Source of the DNA: Bacillota bacterium
GTDB lineage: Bacteria; Bacillota; Desulfotomaculia; Desulfotomaculales; VENG01
NCBI GenBank assembly: GCA_009711705.1
Contig: VENG01000005.1
Span: 248,001-312,000, forward strand
Length of the DNA: 64,000 bases
Direction of reading: 5' to 3'
Below the pieces are notes generated by a model. That model was given only the letters and a program-made list of their open reading frames with translations. It was not told the DNA's origin and made no database searches. Each line of letters begins with the position of its first letter. Within the stretch, counting starts at the first letter, position 1. Position numbers and translations under genes: made by a program. Of the stretch, positions 7,383-16,127 are shown piece by piece.

Positions 7383-7979
7383 ATGACGGCCTCTATTTTC
7401 GTTTTTAGCACCATTATTACGGTACCATCTAACTAAATAAATAACGATACCAAGTAAACCTATGCCTAAGGTAAGCAGGGCAAAAGGCCCACTTTCCAAA
7501 AACGCTTTAGCAGACTGCCCATAAAAGGTAATTATGGCGGCCACAAGAAAGAAGCGGGCTCCTCTGCCTAAAGTAGACCAGAAAACAAGCTTTTTCAGTG
7601 ACAACCCCAAAGCACCCGATGAAACAGTAATTAACTTAAAAGGGATGGGAGTAAAGGAAGCCATCAATACCGCCATCACACCGTGAACCTGTATAATGCC
7701 TTCTGCCTTGGCCAATTTGCTTTCGGAAAAAATTTTTCTGACCAGTGGTTTGCCGCCTTTTAAGCCCAACCAGTACCCAATCAGCGCACCTATAACCGAG
7801 GTTACCGTAGTAACAAAGGCAAGCCAAAAGGCACCGGAGGGATCTATCAGGCTCAAAGGAATAAATAAAACCTCGGGTGGTATAGGACTAATAAAAGAAT
7901 CCAATAAAGTTAGTAACATTAACCCCCATACCCCAAACTCTTCTGCCACCGCTAATACCCATTCTATTATGGCATCCAT
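7380..7979 (-). CDS. DedA/VTT-family membrane protein (YqaA-like)
   Basis: This 199-aa integral membrane protein has the VTT domain features of the YqaA/DedA group: an early re-entrant segment with DSFISPIPPEVLFIPLSL (about residues 27-44), GYWLGLKGG, and ASFTPIPFKLITVSSGALG (about 108-126). About five hydrophobic segments are present. Family members scramble or transport undecaprenyl-phosphate or other lipids and support membrane homeostasis; the YqaA branch is uncharacterised. It lies 7 bases downstream of htpX in the same orientation, so they form an operon linking lipid transport with a membrane stress protease. Confidence 0.85.
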   Translation of the reverse strand: MDAIIEWVLAVAEEFGVWGLMLLTLLDSFISPIPPEVLFIPLSLIDPSGAFWLAFVTTVTSVIGALIGYWLGLKGGKPLVRKIFSESKLAKAEGIIQVHGVMAVLMASFTPIPFKLITVSSGALGLSLKKLVFWSTLGRGARFFLVAAIITFYGQSAKAFLESGPFALLTLGIGLLGIVIYLVRWYRNNGAKNENRGRH

Positions 7980-7986
7980 TAAGTAA

Positions 7987-8826
7987 TTATAACCTCATGC
8001 TGCGAAGTTTTTCTACCCGCTCTTCTATGGGCGGGTGAGTACTGAAAAGTTTCGCCATGGACGCTCCCGAAAGCGGGTTTACAATAAAGAGATGTGATGA
8101 GGCTGGATTGGTCTTCATAGGAATCCTATGAGCTGCCGACTGCAATTTTAATAATGCACTGGCAAGACCTTCCGGTGCCCCGGCAATCTGTGCGCCTGTG
8201 GAATCAGCCATGTATTCCCGGGAGCGAGAGATGGCCATCTGAATAACCATTGCAGCTATAGGGGCCAGGAAAGCCATAATCAGGCCGCCCACCATACCGC
8301 CTCCATCTTCATCATCGCCGCCCATACCAAATATAGCCGCCCACTGAAATACGTTGGCTATCATGGTTATGGCTCCGGCCAGAGCAGCAGCAATAGTGCC
8401 CACCAGAACATCCCTATTCTTTATATGCGCTAACTCATGCGCCAAAACCCCTTCCACTTCAGAACGTTTTAAAAGCCGCATCAACCCTTCAGTAACGGCC
8501 ACTGCCGCGTGTGACGGGTTGCGCCCAGTAGCAAAGGCGTTGGGCTGGTCTGATGGGGTTACATAAAGTTTTGGCATCGGTATGCCTGCCCGCTGGGACA
8601 GTCTCTTCACTATGTCGTACAATTCCGGTACCTCTGCTTCGGACACCGGGTATGATTTTGTCATTTTTATAGCAATTTTATCACTCTTGAAATAACCGAA
8701 GAAATTCAACCCCATGGCAATCAAGAAAAATAAAAAGGCTCCGGATTCTCCTCCAAGGGCACTTCCCATGAATACAAGTAAAACGGAGAGTAAACCCATT
8801 AACATCCAGGCTTTTAATGTATTCAT
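7987..8826 (-). CDS. htpX: Membrane zinc metalloprotease HtpX
   Basis: The 279-aa protein is a peptidase M48B homologue of HtpX. It has two N-terminal transmembrane helices (about residues 7-50), the zinc site HELAHIKNRD (about 128-137) and a further helical pair (about 140-205). EYMADSTGAQIAG supplies the third, Glu ligand, and a conserved C-terminal FSTHPPIEERVEKL follows. HtpX degrades misfolded membrane proteins together with FtsH. The length is normal for the family. A MerR-type regulator lies 33 bases upstream in the same direction and may be co-transcribed. Confidence 0.93.
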   Translation of the reverse strand: MNTLKAWMLMGLLSVLLVFMGSALGGESGAFLFFLIAMGLNFFGYFKSDKIAIKMTKSYPVSEAEVPELYDIVKRLSQRAGIPMPKLYVTPSDQPNAFATGRNPSHAAVAVTEGLMRLLKRSEVEGVLAHELAHIKNRDVLVGTIAAALAGAITMIANVFQWAAIFGMGGDDEDGGGMVGGLIMAFLAPIAAMVIQMAISRSREYMADSTGAQIAGAPEGLASALLKLQSAAHRIPMKTNPASSHLFIVNPLSGASMAKLFSTHPPIEERVEKLRSMRL

Positions 8827-8859
8827 TTTTCATAACCTCCACAAAAATATTTTGAGGTA

Positions 8860-9309
8860 TTATAGATAGGAAGAAATATCTTTGATATAAAGCGTAAGCG
8901 TCTGAACCAAAGCCAAACTTTGCAGCATAATACCGTTTTTTAACTCCAGCACCTGCTCCTTATTACCAGGGATTACCGGCTGCAGTTGGGCAATCTGCTC
9001 TTCTAGTTGCCTGATCTGTTTACGCACTAAATTGATACTTGGAACATTATCTGTCTTTTTTACATTATCATGAATTTGTTTGTCAACATCCAAAAGACTT
9101 AATTCCTTCTTAATTTCCCCCAAAGTAAGCCTTTTCATTTTAAGAGCTTCAATCATTTTTAACCTGACTAAACATCCCGCAGTATAATACCTGTAGTTAC
9201 TCTCAGATCTTATGGGATTTAGCAATCCCAGGTTAGTATAATAGTCTACGGTTCTTTTACTTACCCCCGTCAAATCGGCAATTTCACCAATCCTATAACT
9301 CCCCTCCAA
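8860..9309 (-). CDS. MerR-family transcriptional regulator
   Basis: The N-terminus is a MerR winged-helix domain (YRIGEIADLTGVSKRTVDYYTNLGLLNPIR, then NYRYY), followed by a dimerisation coiled coil (about residues 85-120) and a short C-terminus. No cysteine metal site is evident, so the ligand is unknown. A TTG at 9309 is the preferred start because GAGGTG lies 8 bases upstream. An earlier in-frame TTG would put a TATAAT-like promoter box inside the coding region. At 149 aa it is typical of small MerR proteins. It precedes htpX and dedA and probably controls them or itself. Confidence 0.82.
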   Translation of the reverse strand: MEGSYRIGEIADLTGVSKRTVDYYTNLGLLNPIRSESNYRYYTAGCLVRLKMIEALKMKRLTLGEIKKELSLLDVDKQIHDNVKKTDNVPSINLVRKQIRQLEEQIAQLQPVIPGNKEQVLELKNGIMLQSLALVQTLTLYIKDISSYL

Positions 9310-9400
9310 TGTTAAAACACCTCGCTCTATTACATTATATACCAACCGGCACCCAGTGTACAGTTCTACGTTACACTGGTCAAGACTTAATTGCCGATGG

Positions 9401-9928
9401 TTAATAAGAATTATCTTCAGGGGCTTTATTTTTTATTTTCATAGATTTTGTATCCTTTTTCTTAAATAGTTTACTCGAATTCTTGTAAATGAGAGGGAAT
9501 ATGAAGTATGCCAAGACCGCTACCAATGAAGCGTTAATAATACTTCCCAGCAAATAGGCAGGACCGGCATGAGTAAAGAAATCTATAATTCTGTCCCAAA
9601 AGGACAGATCATACGTAATACTCTGGGGCAGTCTTTCACTGGAAGTAATAAACAGGGCCCCGGTCTTATAGTTGAGAATATAAAGGATGGGTGATACATA
9701 GGTCAACAAAAGGGCCGGTAACGTGGTAGCTACAATATTCAACCTGAGCATTTTAGCCAGTAGCACGCCTAAGGGGATATTTATAGCGGGCAAAGGCAAA
9801 AAAGCGAGTCCGAAACCCAGTGCCATACTTTTAGCTAATTTGTAAGGGCAATCCTTAATATTAAATATTTGTAAGACTCGATTTTTTATATTTTGGATTT
9901 TGATCGCTCCTCGCTGAAGATAAAACAC
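9401..9928 (-). CDS. DUF2062 membrane protein
   Basis: This 175-aa protein matches the DUF2062 family. A short amphipathic N-terminus is followed by a GFGLAFLPLPAINIPLGVLLAKMLRLN segment (about residues 40-65), a second hydrophobic stretch with LPALLLTYVSPILYILNYKTG, and a third helix near residues 135-155. The C-terminus is basic. The function is unknown; homologues occur near glycosyltransferases or as lone genes. The GTG start at 9928 has a close GGAGTAG site; a better-spaced GAGGAG lies 18 bases further on but precedes only an ATC/ATT codon, so the exact start is uncertain. Confidence 0.75.
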   Translation of the reverse strand: MFYLQRGAIKIQNIKNRVLQIFNIKDCPYKLAKSMALGFGLAFLPLPAINIPLGVLLAKMLRLNIVATTLPALLLTYVSPILYILNYKTGALFITSSERLPQSITYDLSFWDRIIDFFTHAGPAYLLGSIINASLVAVLAYFIFPLIYKNSSKLFKKKDTKSMKIKNKAPEDNSY

Positions 9929-10062
9929 CTACTCCATTTTTAATTATACAATCTCAACCTCAAACTGTACAGGTTAACGTATTTGTCTCTAATCATACAA
10001 TATTCCGGCTTTTTTACAGCGTGCACTTATTTACGACAAGATAGCAAATCTATCAAGACATA

Positions 10063-10100
10063 AAAGAGGAGCAATTTCCTAACGGAAATTGCTCCTCTTT
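10063..10100. terminator. Bidirectional intrinsic terminator
   Basis: A perfect 17-bp stem (AAAGAGGAGCAATTTCC/GGAAATTGCTCCTCTTT) with a 4-base loop lies 19 bases past the csp stop. The rest of the 9929-10118 gap shows nothing else. Confidence 0.85.
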
Positions 10101-10118
10101 ATTTTAATATCTACTGTA

Positions 10119-10316
10119 TTAATCGGCGATAACATTTGCGGCTTGAGGGCCACGATTACCTTCAACAACGTCAAAAGTTACATCCTGACCTTCCTCAAGG
10201 TTCTTAAAGCCTTCGCCTTGGATTGCGGAAAAATGAACAAATACATCATTACCTTCACTTGTCTCAATAAAACCGAATCCCTTTTCTGTGCTGAACCACT
10301 TTACTTTACCAACCAT
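10119..10316 (-). CDS. Cold-shock protein, CspA family
   Basis: The 65-aa product is a single cold-shock domain with both RNA-binding motifs, KGFGFIET (RNP1) and DVFVHFSAI (RNP2), plus the N-terminal GKVKWF and C-terminal GPQAANV. These proteins melt RNA secondary structure and act as antiterminators or translation helpers. The start at 10316 is chosen because AAAGGAGG lies 7 bases upstream; an in-frame extension upstream is not supported. A TTGCTA-N17-TATTAT promoter at 10439-10467 predicts a leader of about 115 bases, as is typical for csp genes with temperature-responsive leaders. Confidence 0.96.
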   Translation of the reverse strand: MVGKVKWFSTEKGFGFIETSEGNDVFVHFSAIQGEGFKNLEEGQDVTFDVVEGNRGPQAANVIAD

Positions 10317-10438
10317 TCTAAAACCTCCTTTTACTATAGAATTGCTCAAAAAGCTTAAAACTCAAAAACCTTGACCAATCATAATAAAATAAAAGGTCTT
10401 AAAATGGTTTGCGTTTTCAACTTTTTAACACTCGCCCT

Positions 10439-10467
10439 ATAATAACACAGTCTATGGTAAATAGCAA
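10439..10467 (-). promoter_or_regulatory. Sigma-A promoter of the csp gene
   Basis: On the minus strand TTGCTA (10467-10462) and TATTAT (10444-10439) are separated by exactly 17 bases. Transcription would start near 10432, giving a roughly 115-base leader before the csp ATG. Confidence 0.65.
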
Positions 10468-10609
10468 ATAAAACAAAAAAAATATTTAAATAGCACATAA
10501 ATATAACTATTTTATTAATTACTTAGGTTATCATATATATCTTTCTAAATATAAACAGGCTAAGGAATGTATAGTTACCTTAGCCCATATTAATAATATT
10601 ATATTAATG

Positions 10610-10924
10610 TTATTTTGAATCCACTTCATTCTTAGACCTTTTGGCATAACAATCGACACAATATAAAGGCTGGTCCTCACTTGGTTTAACAGGAACTCTA
10701 GCCTCTACGCCACATCCGGCACAAATGGCAGAATACATTTGACGCTTTTGTCGACTGCCTCCACGGCTATTACGTTTATTACTACGGCCTTTTAGATTAG
10801 CCCGGCATTGCTGACACCGCTTTGGATTAGTAAATCCTTTCTCTGAAAAAAATTCTTGCTCCGATGCAGAAAACAGAAATTCAGTTCCACAATCGCAGCA
10901 TTTTAAATTTTTATCTACAAACAT
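10610..10924 (-). CDS. CxxC-x17-CxxC zinc-ribbon protein
   Basis: This 104-aa protein contains two four-cysteine modules. An N-terminal one is CCDC...RCQQC (about residues 9-38), and a C-terminal one is CAGC-x17-CVDC (about 68-92). They are joined by a basic Ser/Arg/Gly linker (GRSNKRNSRGGSRQKRQ). The second module matches the CxxC-x17-CxxC domain found in small nucleic-acid-binding-like proteins of Firmicutes. The function is unknown; the basic linker suggests RNA or DNA binding. ATG 10924 has an excellent GGGGAGGTTTTAAC site. It lies upstream of and parallel to the cold-shock gene, but 293 bases apart with its own promoter between. Confidence 0.85.
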   Translation of the reverse strand: MFVDKNLKCCDCGTEFLFSASEQEFFSEKGFTNPKRCQQCRANLKGRSNKRNSRGGSRQKRQMYSAICAGCGVEARVPVKPSEDQPLYCVDCYAKRSKNEVDSK

Positions 10925-11149
10925 GTTAAAACCTCCCCGTAGATTTTTCCGTTGAGTAAGCGCATATATCCCAAACCAAGTGAAAAATTTAGAGAGGAGA
11001 AAAATGCAAAACCTACCTAGGAACACTTCATTTTAACACAAATACATCTTATTGGTCAAAAATCAATTGAGAAACTCACATCCAGGCCCTTGCTATTAGT
11101 AGGTTTTCCAGTGCCCAAGTCTAAAAAGACGGAGGATGCCATTGCCTGG

Positions 11150-12004
11150 CTAAGAATAAGTAAAGGGCTTATTGTAATCAATATCCACAATTTCTAACCT
11201 ATACCATTTAAAATCTCCATCTTTCAAATTCCAAATGACTTCCCCTTTTATAGGAATTTTTATTCCATTAACTTCCTTGTAATCTTTCAAAAGAACCGTC
11301 CATGTTTCCAATGAAAATTGGCCGTTTTTCTCCTTATACCTTTCAGCCACGAAATTTATAACTTCACCATTTTGGTTGAAATGAAATATACCCGATGCAG
11401 TTACCTCTCCGTAACTCATGACAGCCTTTGCCGAATTTGCATCAATCTCTTCCCATGTAATGTAGTCGCTGAGGGCCGCGGTAGGAAACCACACAGTTTC
11501 TGCTAAATATCGTAACAGCGTACCCTGATCCACTTCTTTTCCTTTGGCATCCGCCACCGTTATCAATGAAAGAAGCTTAATAAACATGTTCCCTTTACCT
11601 TCATAATACTTATCTCTTCCCACAATATGTATCAACGGAGCAGCTTTAATTTTGGCCTTCCAGATGAAACCAGGTTCATCGGTGGTAAAGTATTGTTCCG
11701 CCTTAGTAGGCATCCATCGCGATTCCTTTTGTGTTCTCATAGTGGCTTCTTGCTTCAAGCGAACTGTCCTAATGTTTTCTTTTCCAATCACCTGGGAGTA
11801 TTCCAGCCATTTTTGCACGCACTGTGGCAGCCCTTTTAGTTCGTTTGTTTGAACAATACCCCCTGTCTCTTCCTCATTACCGAAGAGATCTCCAACCTCT
11901 TTATTCACATTTTTGTTAAACATGTAGTTGGCAATTATTATGGCTATTATTAACAAGGCTAAAATAGCCATAATGCCAAGCAAAAAAAGAATAGGTTTTG
12001 ACAT
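11150..12004 (-). CDS. DUF6544-like membrane-anchored protein
   Basis: The 284-aa protein has one N-terminal transmembrane helix (about residues 4-28) and an extracytoplasmic region with features of the DUF6544/DUF6920 family: GLPQCVQKWLEYSQV, MRTQKESRWMPTKAEQYFTTDEPGFIWKAK and a C-terminal beta-rich half. No enzymatic motif is visible. ATG 12004 is preferred since GGAGG lies 8 bases upstream. The gene ends in TAG. It lies 106 bases downstream of the GyrI-like gene in the same direction, with a GC hairpin between. The 11153-10924 spacer toward the zinc-ribbon gene shows nothing recognisable. Confidence 0.68.
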   Translation of the reverse strand: MSKPILFLLGIMAILALLIIAIIIANYMFNKNVNKEVGDLFGNEEETGGIVQTNELKGLPQCVQKWLEYSQVIGKENIRTVRLKQEATMRTQKESRWMPTKAEQYFTTDEPGFIWKAKIKAAPLIHIVGRDKYYEGKGNMFIKLLSLITVADAKGKEVDQGTLLRYLAETVWFPTAALSDYITWEEIDANSAKAVMSYGEVTASGIFHFNQNGEVINFVAERYKEKNGQFSLETWTVLLKDYKEVNGIKIPIKGEVIWNLKDGDFKWYRLEIVDIDYNKPFTYS

Positions 12005-12068
12005 ATCATTAGCCTCCATCAAGCCTCTATTTAAAAGATACCAGCCGGTAGTGAGACATAAACTTAAG

Positions 12069-12099
12069 ACGCACCCCCGGTCTAACCGTGAGGGTGCGT
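12069..12099. terminator. GC-rich hairpin, possible terminator
   Basis: The arms ACGCACCC/GGGTGCGT enclose a 15-base loop just past the GyrI-like gene. The T-tail is weak on both strands. Confidence 0.45.
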
Positions 12100-12110
12100 T
12101 ATACTTCCAC

Positions 12111-12569
12111 TCAAACCAGGGGAAACATTATCCTGGTTTTGAGCTCGTCTTCCGGTGTTACGGCAGGGTCATTATAATAAAATTCGTAAGCCACGCCGGT
12201 AGGGGTAAGACCTTTCTCCTTTACCCACTCCATCAAGGCATTATAGGCAGGCTCTATCTTGTGATACGGTCCCACATGCATGCAAACAGCGTATTTCCCT
12301 GCTTCAATTTTACCAGGCTTAATATTATCTTTTGCGGGTAACTCCTTTTGTACCAAGAAACCTGCTTCGATGTCAAGATCTTGCATGTCCATATTATAAT
12401 AAGCGGCAAAAGTGGCCTGGGATGGTTCTTCACCTAGTTCAGAGAAATACTCCGTAATTGCGGCATAAATCTTACCCAACTCCTGAGGCAGGTTTTCGAC
12501 AGATGATCTCGTTCGAACTGATAGCACAAAATTGGCCGGTTGTTCAACTATTCCACATGTATACTTCAT
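12111..12569 (-). CDS. GyrI-like/effector-binding domain protein
   Basis: The 152-aa protein is a stand-alone GyrI-like (AraC effector-binding or SOUL-like) small-molecule-binding domain. It begins with VEQPANFVLSVRTRSSVENLPQELGKIYAAITEYF, has GKYAVCMHVGPYHKIEPAYNALMEWV (about residues 94-119) and ends YYNDPAVTPEDELKTRIMFPL. Members bind hydrophobic ligands or hydrolyse cyclopropanoids; no DNA-binding domain is attached here. The start at 12569 follows an AGGAGGAGG site by 7 bases; the longer upstream frame lacks support. It is probably transcribed alone. Confidence 0.88.
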   Translation of the reverse strand: MKYTCGIVEQPANFVLSVRTRSSVENLPQELGKIYAAITEYFSELGEEPSQATFAAYYNMDMQDLDIEAGFLVQKELPAKDNIKPGKIEAGKYAVCMHVGPYHKIEPAYNALMEWVKEKGLTPTGVAYEFYYNDPAVTPEDELKTRIMFPLV

Positions 12570-12743
12570 GGGTGGCCTCCTCCTTAACAAAAAATAGTAT
12601 ACAACTTTAATTGCCTGAGAAATTCTACCACAACTAACATTTGATTTCAATTATCTATATAAGGCTTTTCACTGAATATGGGATCTTCCAGGAGCATACA
12701 AGGCGGCAGGCCATCTTCTTTTCTGATCTCTTCCTAACTATAA

Positions 12744-12777
12744 AAAGTCCCGGTCCTTAAAAAAGGGCCGGGACTTT
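12744..12777 (-). terminator. Intrinsic terminator
   Basis: The stem AAAGTCCCGG/CCGGGACTTT is followed on the minus strand by TTTTATAG. It lies 10 bases past the stop of the coiled-coil zinc-ribbon gene. Confidence 0.85.
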
Positions 12778-12786
12778 ACCATCATC

Positions 12787-13116
12787 TCAGGTATTACGTG
12801 CTCCACAATGAGCACAAAACTTGGCGTTATGAGGATTCACGCTATTGCATTGTTTACATTTGTTTTCTTCCGGAACTTGTGCATTAAGTTGTATCTCCAA
12901 CTGTTTAATTTCTTCACACAGTTCCGCTACCGCCTCGCTATCCAAGTTATTTTCCTTATATTGGTTATATACCAAATCGCCTAACTGATTTTTCTTTTTG
13001 TTAATTTCATACTCTATTTTTGATGCCGATATTTTTGTTTGGGCGATATCAATAAACTCCTCGGACTTTTGCTTTATATGATCCGTGATTCTGAAAAAGT
13101 CGTCTTTAAAAGCCAA
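12787..13116 (-). CDS. Coiled-coil protein with C-terminal zinc ribbon
   Basis: The 109-aa protein is mostly charged helix (residues 1-78, with a heptad-like SEEFIDIAQTKISASKIEYEINKKKNQLG segment) ending in a zinc ribbon CKQC-x10-CAHC (about residues 87-104). Similar proteins are common and uncharacterised in Firmicutes. The start is TTG at 13116 with an AAGGAGTG site about 10 bases upstream; no ATG alternative exists near it. It stands alone between a terminator and the fixX end. Confidence 0.78.
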   Translation of the reverse strand: MAFKDDFFRITDHIKQKSEEFIDIAQTKISASKIEYEINKKKNQLGDLVYNQYKENNLDSEAVAELCEEIKQLEIQLNAQVPEENKCKQCNSVNPHNAKFCAHCGARNT

Positions 13117-13205
13117 AAAAAATCACTCCTTAATGACATTCATTATTTTGAAAAAATTTTACCACTAAATAAAGAGGGAAGCAAGAAAACTGTTCCCTTG
13201 CTTCC

Positions 13206-13511
13206 TCAGGCTAACCGAAACTGTATACCAAAACCACCCCGGGGATATTGCCATTCTATATTTTCGTGGGGACAAGCTATCCTACAGGCACCGCATTCCA
13301 GGCAGCCCTCGTAATTAATTGCGATGCGATTATCACTCCATTTATAAACGCCGGCGGGACAAAATAAGGTGCAATCCTTACGTAGGCAATTATTTGCGCA
13401 TACATCAGCATCTTTAATAGACAGGTGCGACCGGTCGTCAGGTTTTAGGCGGTTTAAATACAATTTATCGTCAATGTTCACATTGGTGTCCAGCTTTTTA
13501 GTCTTTTTCAT
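13206..13511 (-). CDS. fixX: Ferredoxin-like protein FixX
   Basis: The 101-aa protein is the small iron-sulfur partner of FixC. Its C-terminal half has CTLFCPAGVY and CLECGACRIACPHENI, the cysteine pattern of FixX, including the 4Fe-4S quartet, and ends with the family's GGFGIQF. It transfers electrons between the FixC flavin/quinone site and the ETF. ATG 13511 overlaps the fixC stop (TAATG), indicating translational coupling, and it is the last gene of fixABCX. Confidence 0.92.
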   Translation of the reverse strand: MKKTKKLDTNVNIDDKLYLNRLKPDDRSHLSIKDADVCANNCLRKDCTLFCPAGVYKWSDNRIAINYEGCLECGACRIACPHENIEWQYPRGGFGIQFRLA

Positions 13512-14809
13512 TATTTCATCGCCTTCCAAGCTTTATATATATCTTTACCTAGAGAATATAAAGAATCTCCACTCAAAATTTTTTGCAGGGCTAACTTTTG
13601 CTTTTCCTTTTTACTCTTACCATCTACTGTGAACATCTCGTGCAGAGCCATGTTGGTACCAGGTATATATTGTTTCAAGAATTGCGGATTGGTCTCTAAA
13701 ACGTGAGCCGCATCTTTATACTTTTTAAGATCCTTAATCACATAACTGTTTTGCAGGTTTTCTTCATATAAAGACAATGTCTCCGCGAAAAAATCACCGG
13801 CCTTATGAGCATACACAACGGCCTCTCCGGCCAACCGACCGGAAGTTGTAGCCAGGTTACTGCCCTCTCTGTGCACACCATTTACCAGCTGGGCTGCATC
13901 TCCCGCTACCAGCACCCCGTCGCCCACAATCTTAGGAATGGAATAATAACCTCCTTCCGGAATCAAGTGGGCATAGTATTCCACCGGTTCGGCATCCTTA
14001 ATCAGTGTCCTCACCATGGGGTGGTTTTTTAGGTATTCCAGTAGTTCGTAAGGTTTGATTCCCATATCCCTGAGCTGCGACAGCAATGCCCCAACACCGA
14101 TAGAGATATGTTCTTTATTTGTATATATAAAGCCGTTGCCAACCATACTCCCCAGGGTTGAGTCCCCATATATCTCAATGGTTGCTCCCATTCCCGGTTC
14201 CAGGTTGAAACGTTCCTCGATTACTTCAGAAGGAAGTTTCAATTCTTCCATAACAGCCAAGGCAACCTGTCTGGGTTGCCATTCCTTATGAAAGCCCAGC
14301 TCCTTACTTAAAAGGGAATTCACCCCGTCAGCTAAAATCACCACGTTAGCGTAAATATCACCTTCAGGACGCCCGGTACGAACCCCTATTACCTTACCTT
14401 CTTCCAGTAAACAGGATTCCACTAATGTTTCGTTAATTATTAGTGCTCCGGCCTCGATACACTTATCTGCAAACCATTTGTCAAACTGCCCCCGGAAAAC
14501 AGTATAGCAATTATATGGTTCCTGAGTCCATTCCTGGCTTTTATAACTCATATTGACCGCTGATCGATCATCCATCAGCCAATATCGCTGGTCCACAACC
14601 GGCCTTTGGAGAGGTGCTTCCTTCCAGAATTCCGGCATTAAATTGTCCATGGAATGACGATATAAAACGCCACCCATCACATTTTTTGCCCCGGGGTAAT
14701 CACCTCGCTCAATTACTGCCACGGACAGCCCCTCTGTTACCATTTTATAAGTAGCGGCCAGCCCGGCCACTCCCGCTCCTACTACTATAGCATCAAATTT
14801 TTCCGGCAC
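13511..14809 (-). CDS. fixC: ETF-quinone oxidoreductase-like flavoprotein FixC
   Basis: This 432-aa FAD protein has an N-terminal dinucleotide fold (AIVVGAGVAGLAATYKM), a downstream VIERGDYPGAKNVMGG and a second FAD contact GDGVLVAGDAAQLVNGVHREGS (about residues 285-306), as in FixC and ETF-QO. It passes electrons from the FixAB flavoprotein to menaquinone and/or ferredoxin, together with FixX. GTG 14809 is preferred to a TTG two codons earlier because AGGAGG then sits 9 bases away. It overlaps the end of fixB by 17 bases. The order is fixA-B-C-X. Confidence 0.93.
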   Translation of the reverse strand: MPEKFDAIVVGAGVAGLAATYKMVTEGLSVAVIERGDYPGAKNVMGGVLYRHSMDNLMPEFWKEAPLQRPVVDQRYWLMDDRSAVNMSYKSQEWTQEPYNCYTVFRGQFDKWFADKCIEAGALIINETLVESCLLEEGKVIGVRTGRPEGDIYANVVILADGVNSLLSKELGFHKEWQPRQVALAVMEELKLPSEVIEERFNLEPGMGATIEIYGDSTLGSMVGNGFIYTNKEHISIGVGALLSQLRDMGIKPYELLEYLKNHPMVRTLIKDAEPVEYYAHLIPEGGYYSIPKIVGDGVLVAGDAAQLVNGVHREGSNLATTSGRLAGEAVVYAHKAGDFFAETLSLYEENLQNSYVIKDLKKYKDAAHVLETNPQFLKQYIPGTNMALHEMFTVDGKSKKEKQKLALQKILSGDSLYSLGKDIYKAWKAMK

Positions 14810-16127
14810 TGGCAAATACCTCCTGACTGTCTTCGTTATATAAGTCCTGATTACTACTAACCAGCCCTTGTTTCCTTAATGAATCTTTTAAGGGTCTTTC
14901 CAGTAGTGGCACAACCTCAAAAACATCGCCCACTATTCCGTATGTGCTTTCATTAAAAATGGGCGCATCAGGGTCTTTATTTACCGAAATGATAATATCT
15001 GAACCCCTGATCCCGACCAAATGTTGAACCGCACCGGAAATGCCAAGAGCAATATATATTTTGGGCGCTACCGTCACCCCGGTCTGACCCACCTGGTATT
15101 TTTGATCAATCCACCCTGCCTCCACCGCCGCCCGGGAAGCTCCCACTTGGGCACCAATGGCTTCGGCCAACCCAAAACAAATGCTTTCAAAACCCTTTTT
15201 ATCACCCAATCCCCGGCCACCTGCCACTATTATTTCGGCATCCGCCAGGCTGACTGCATCTCCTTTTTCTTTTACCACTTCCAAAACCTTGGTTGCCAGT
15301 TCCGATTCCCTTATTCTCGTTTTTCCTTCCACCAGAATTCCTTTTCTCCCGGCAACCGGCTGAGCCATGCGCATTACTTTTGGTCTGACTGTAGCCATTT
15401 GGGGCCGGTGTTCTTTGTTTACGATGGTGGCCATAATATTCCCACCGAAAGCAGGGCGGGTGGCCAGTAAAATTCTCTTCTGCAGATCAATATCCAGGTT
15501 TGTACAATCTGCAGTTAACCCTGTTTCCATATGCGTGGCCACTGCCCCGGCTAAATCACGCCCGGTGGTGGTAGCTCCCATTAAAACTATCTCAGGCTTG
15601 TGTTCCTGCACTAAGTTCGCGAAAGCCCCGGTATATGCCTCGGTCCTATAATTACTGAACACCTTATTATCCATCAAATAAACACGGTCCGCACCATACT
15701 CGAACAGGGTATCCACTACACCGCTGACATTATCACCCAAAAGCACACCGGCAAGCTCTACCCCCAGCTTTTCAGCCAATTCACGGCCGGCACCCAGTAA
15801 TTCTAAAGCGACCTCTGCAATAACTCCTTTTTCATGCTCAATAAAAACCCAGACTCCCTTATATTCACCAATATTCCCGGGCACTTCCGAAGCGGATGCC
15901 CCAGTAAATTGCTTGACTGGGTTACTGTTCTGTTCCGTACCTGTTCCCTCACCTGAGGGCAAGCTTAATGCGTTTACCGGGCAAACATCAATACATTCTC
16001 CACATTCTGTACACTTATCGCCATCCACATCACATTTACCGTCCTCCCCCATAGAAAGAGCACCGTAAGGGCATGTGGCTACGCACATTTCACAACCTAT
16101 ACATGCATTCGATATGTTAACTGCCAT
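14793..16127 (-). CDS. fixB: Electron transfer flavoprotein alpha subunit with ferredoxin domain (FixB/EtfA)
   Basis: The 444-aa protein begins with a two-cluster ferredoxin domain (C9, C12, C15, C19 and C39, C42, C45, C49). It then has an ETF alpha subunit: the Rossmann-like half (GVWVFIEHEKGVIAEVALELLG) and the FAD-binding C-terminus with GGRGLGDKKGF, GASRAAVEAGW and QVGQTGVTVAPKIYIALGISGAVQH. The extra ferredoxin module (about residues 1-55) is seen in some anaerobe ETFs and gives the complex a direct route to ferredoxin. It overlaps fixA by 11 bases. Confidence 0.94.
   Translation of the reverse strand: MAVNISNACIGCEMCVATCPYGALSMGEDGKCDVDGDKCTECGECIDVCPVNALSLPSGEGTGTEQNSNPVKQFTGASASEVPGNIGEYKGVWVFIEHEKGVIAEVALELLGAGRELAEKLGVELAGVLLGDNVSGVVDTLFEYGADRVYLMDNKVFSNYRTEAYTGAFANLVQEHKPEIVLMGATTTGRDLAGAVATHMETGLTADCTNLDIDLQKRILLATRPAFGGNIMATIVNKEHRPQMATVRPKVMRMAQPVAGRKGILVEGKTRIRESELATKVLEVVKEKGDAVSLADAEIIVAGGRGLGDKKGFESICFGLAEAIGAQVGASRAAVEAGWIDQKYQVGQTGVTVAPKIYIALGISGAVQHLVGIRGSDIIISVNKDPDAPIFNESTYGIVGDVFEVVPLLERPLKDSLRKQGLVSSNQDLYNEDSQEVFASAGKI

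Noticed and set aside
12647..12740. Short minus-strand frame ending in a Pro-rich peptide before the GyrI-like gene
   Set aside because: About 28 codons with no start codon after a TAG; it could be a gene remnant, but similarity to a family could not be recognised.
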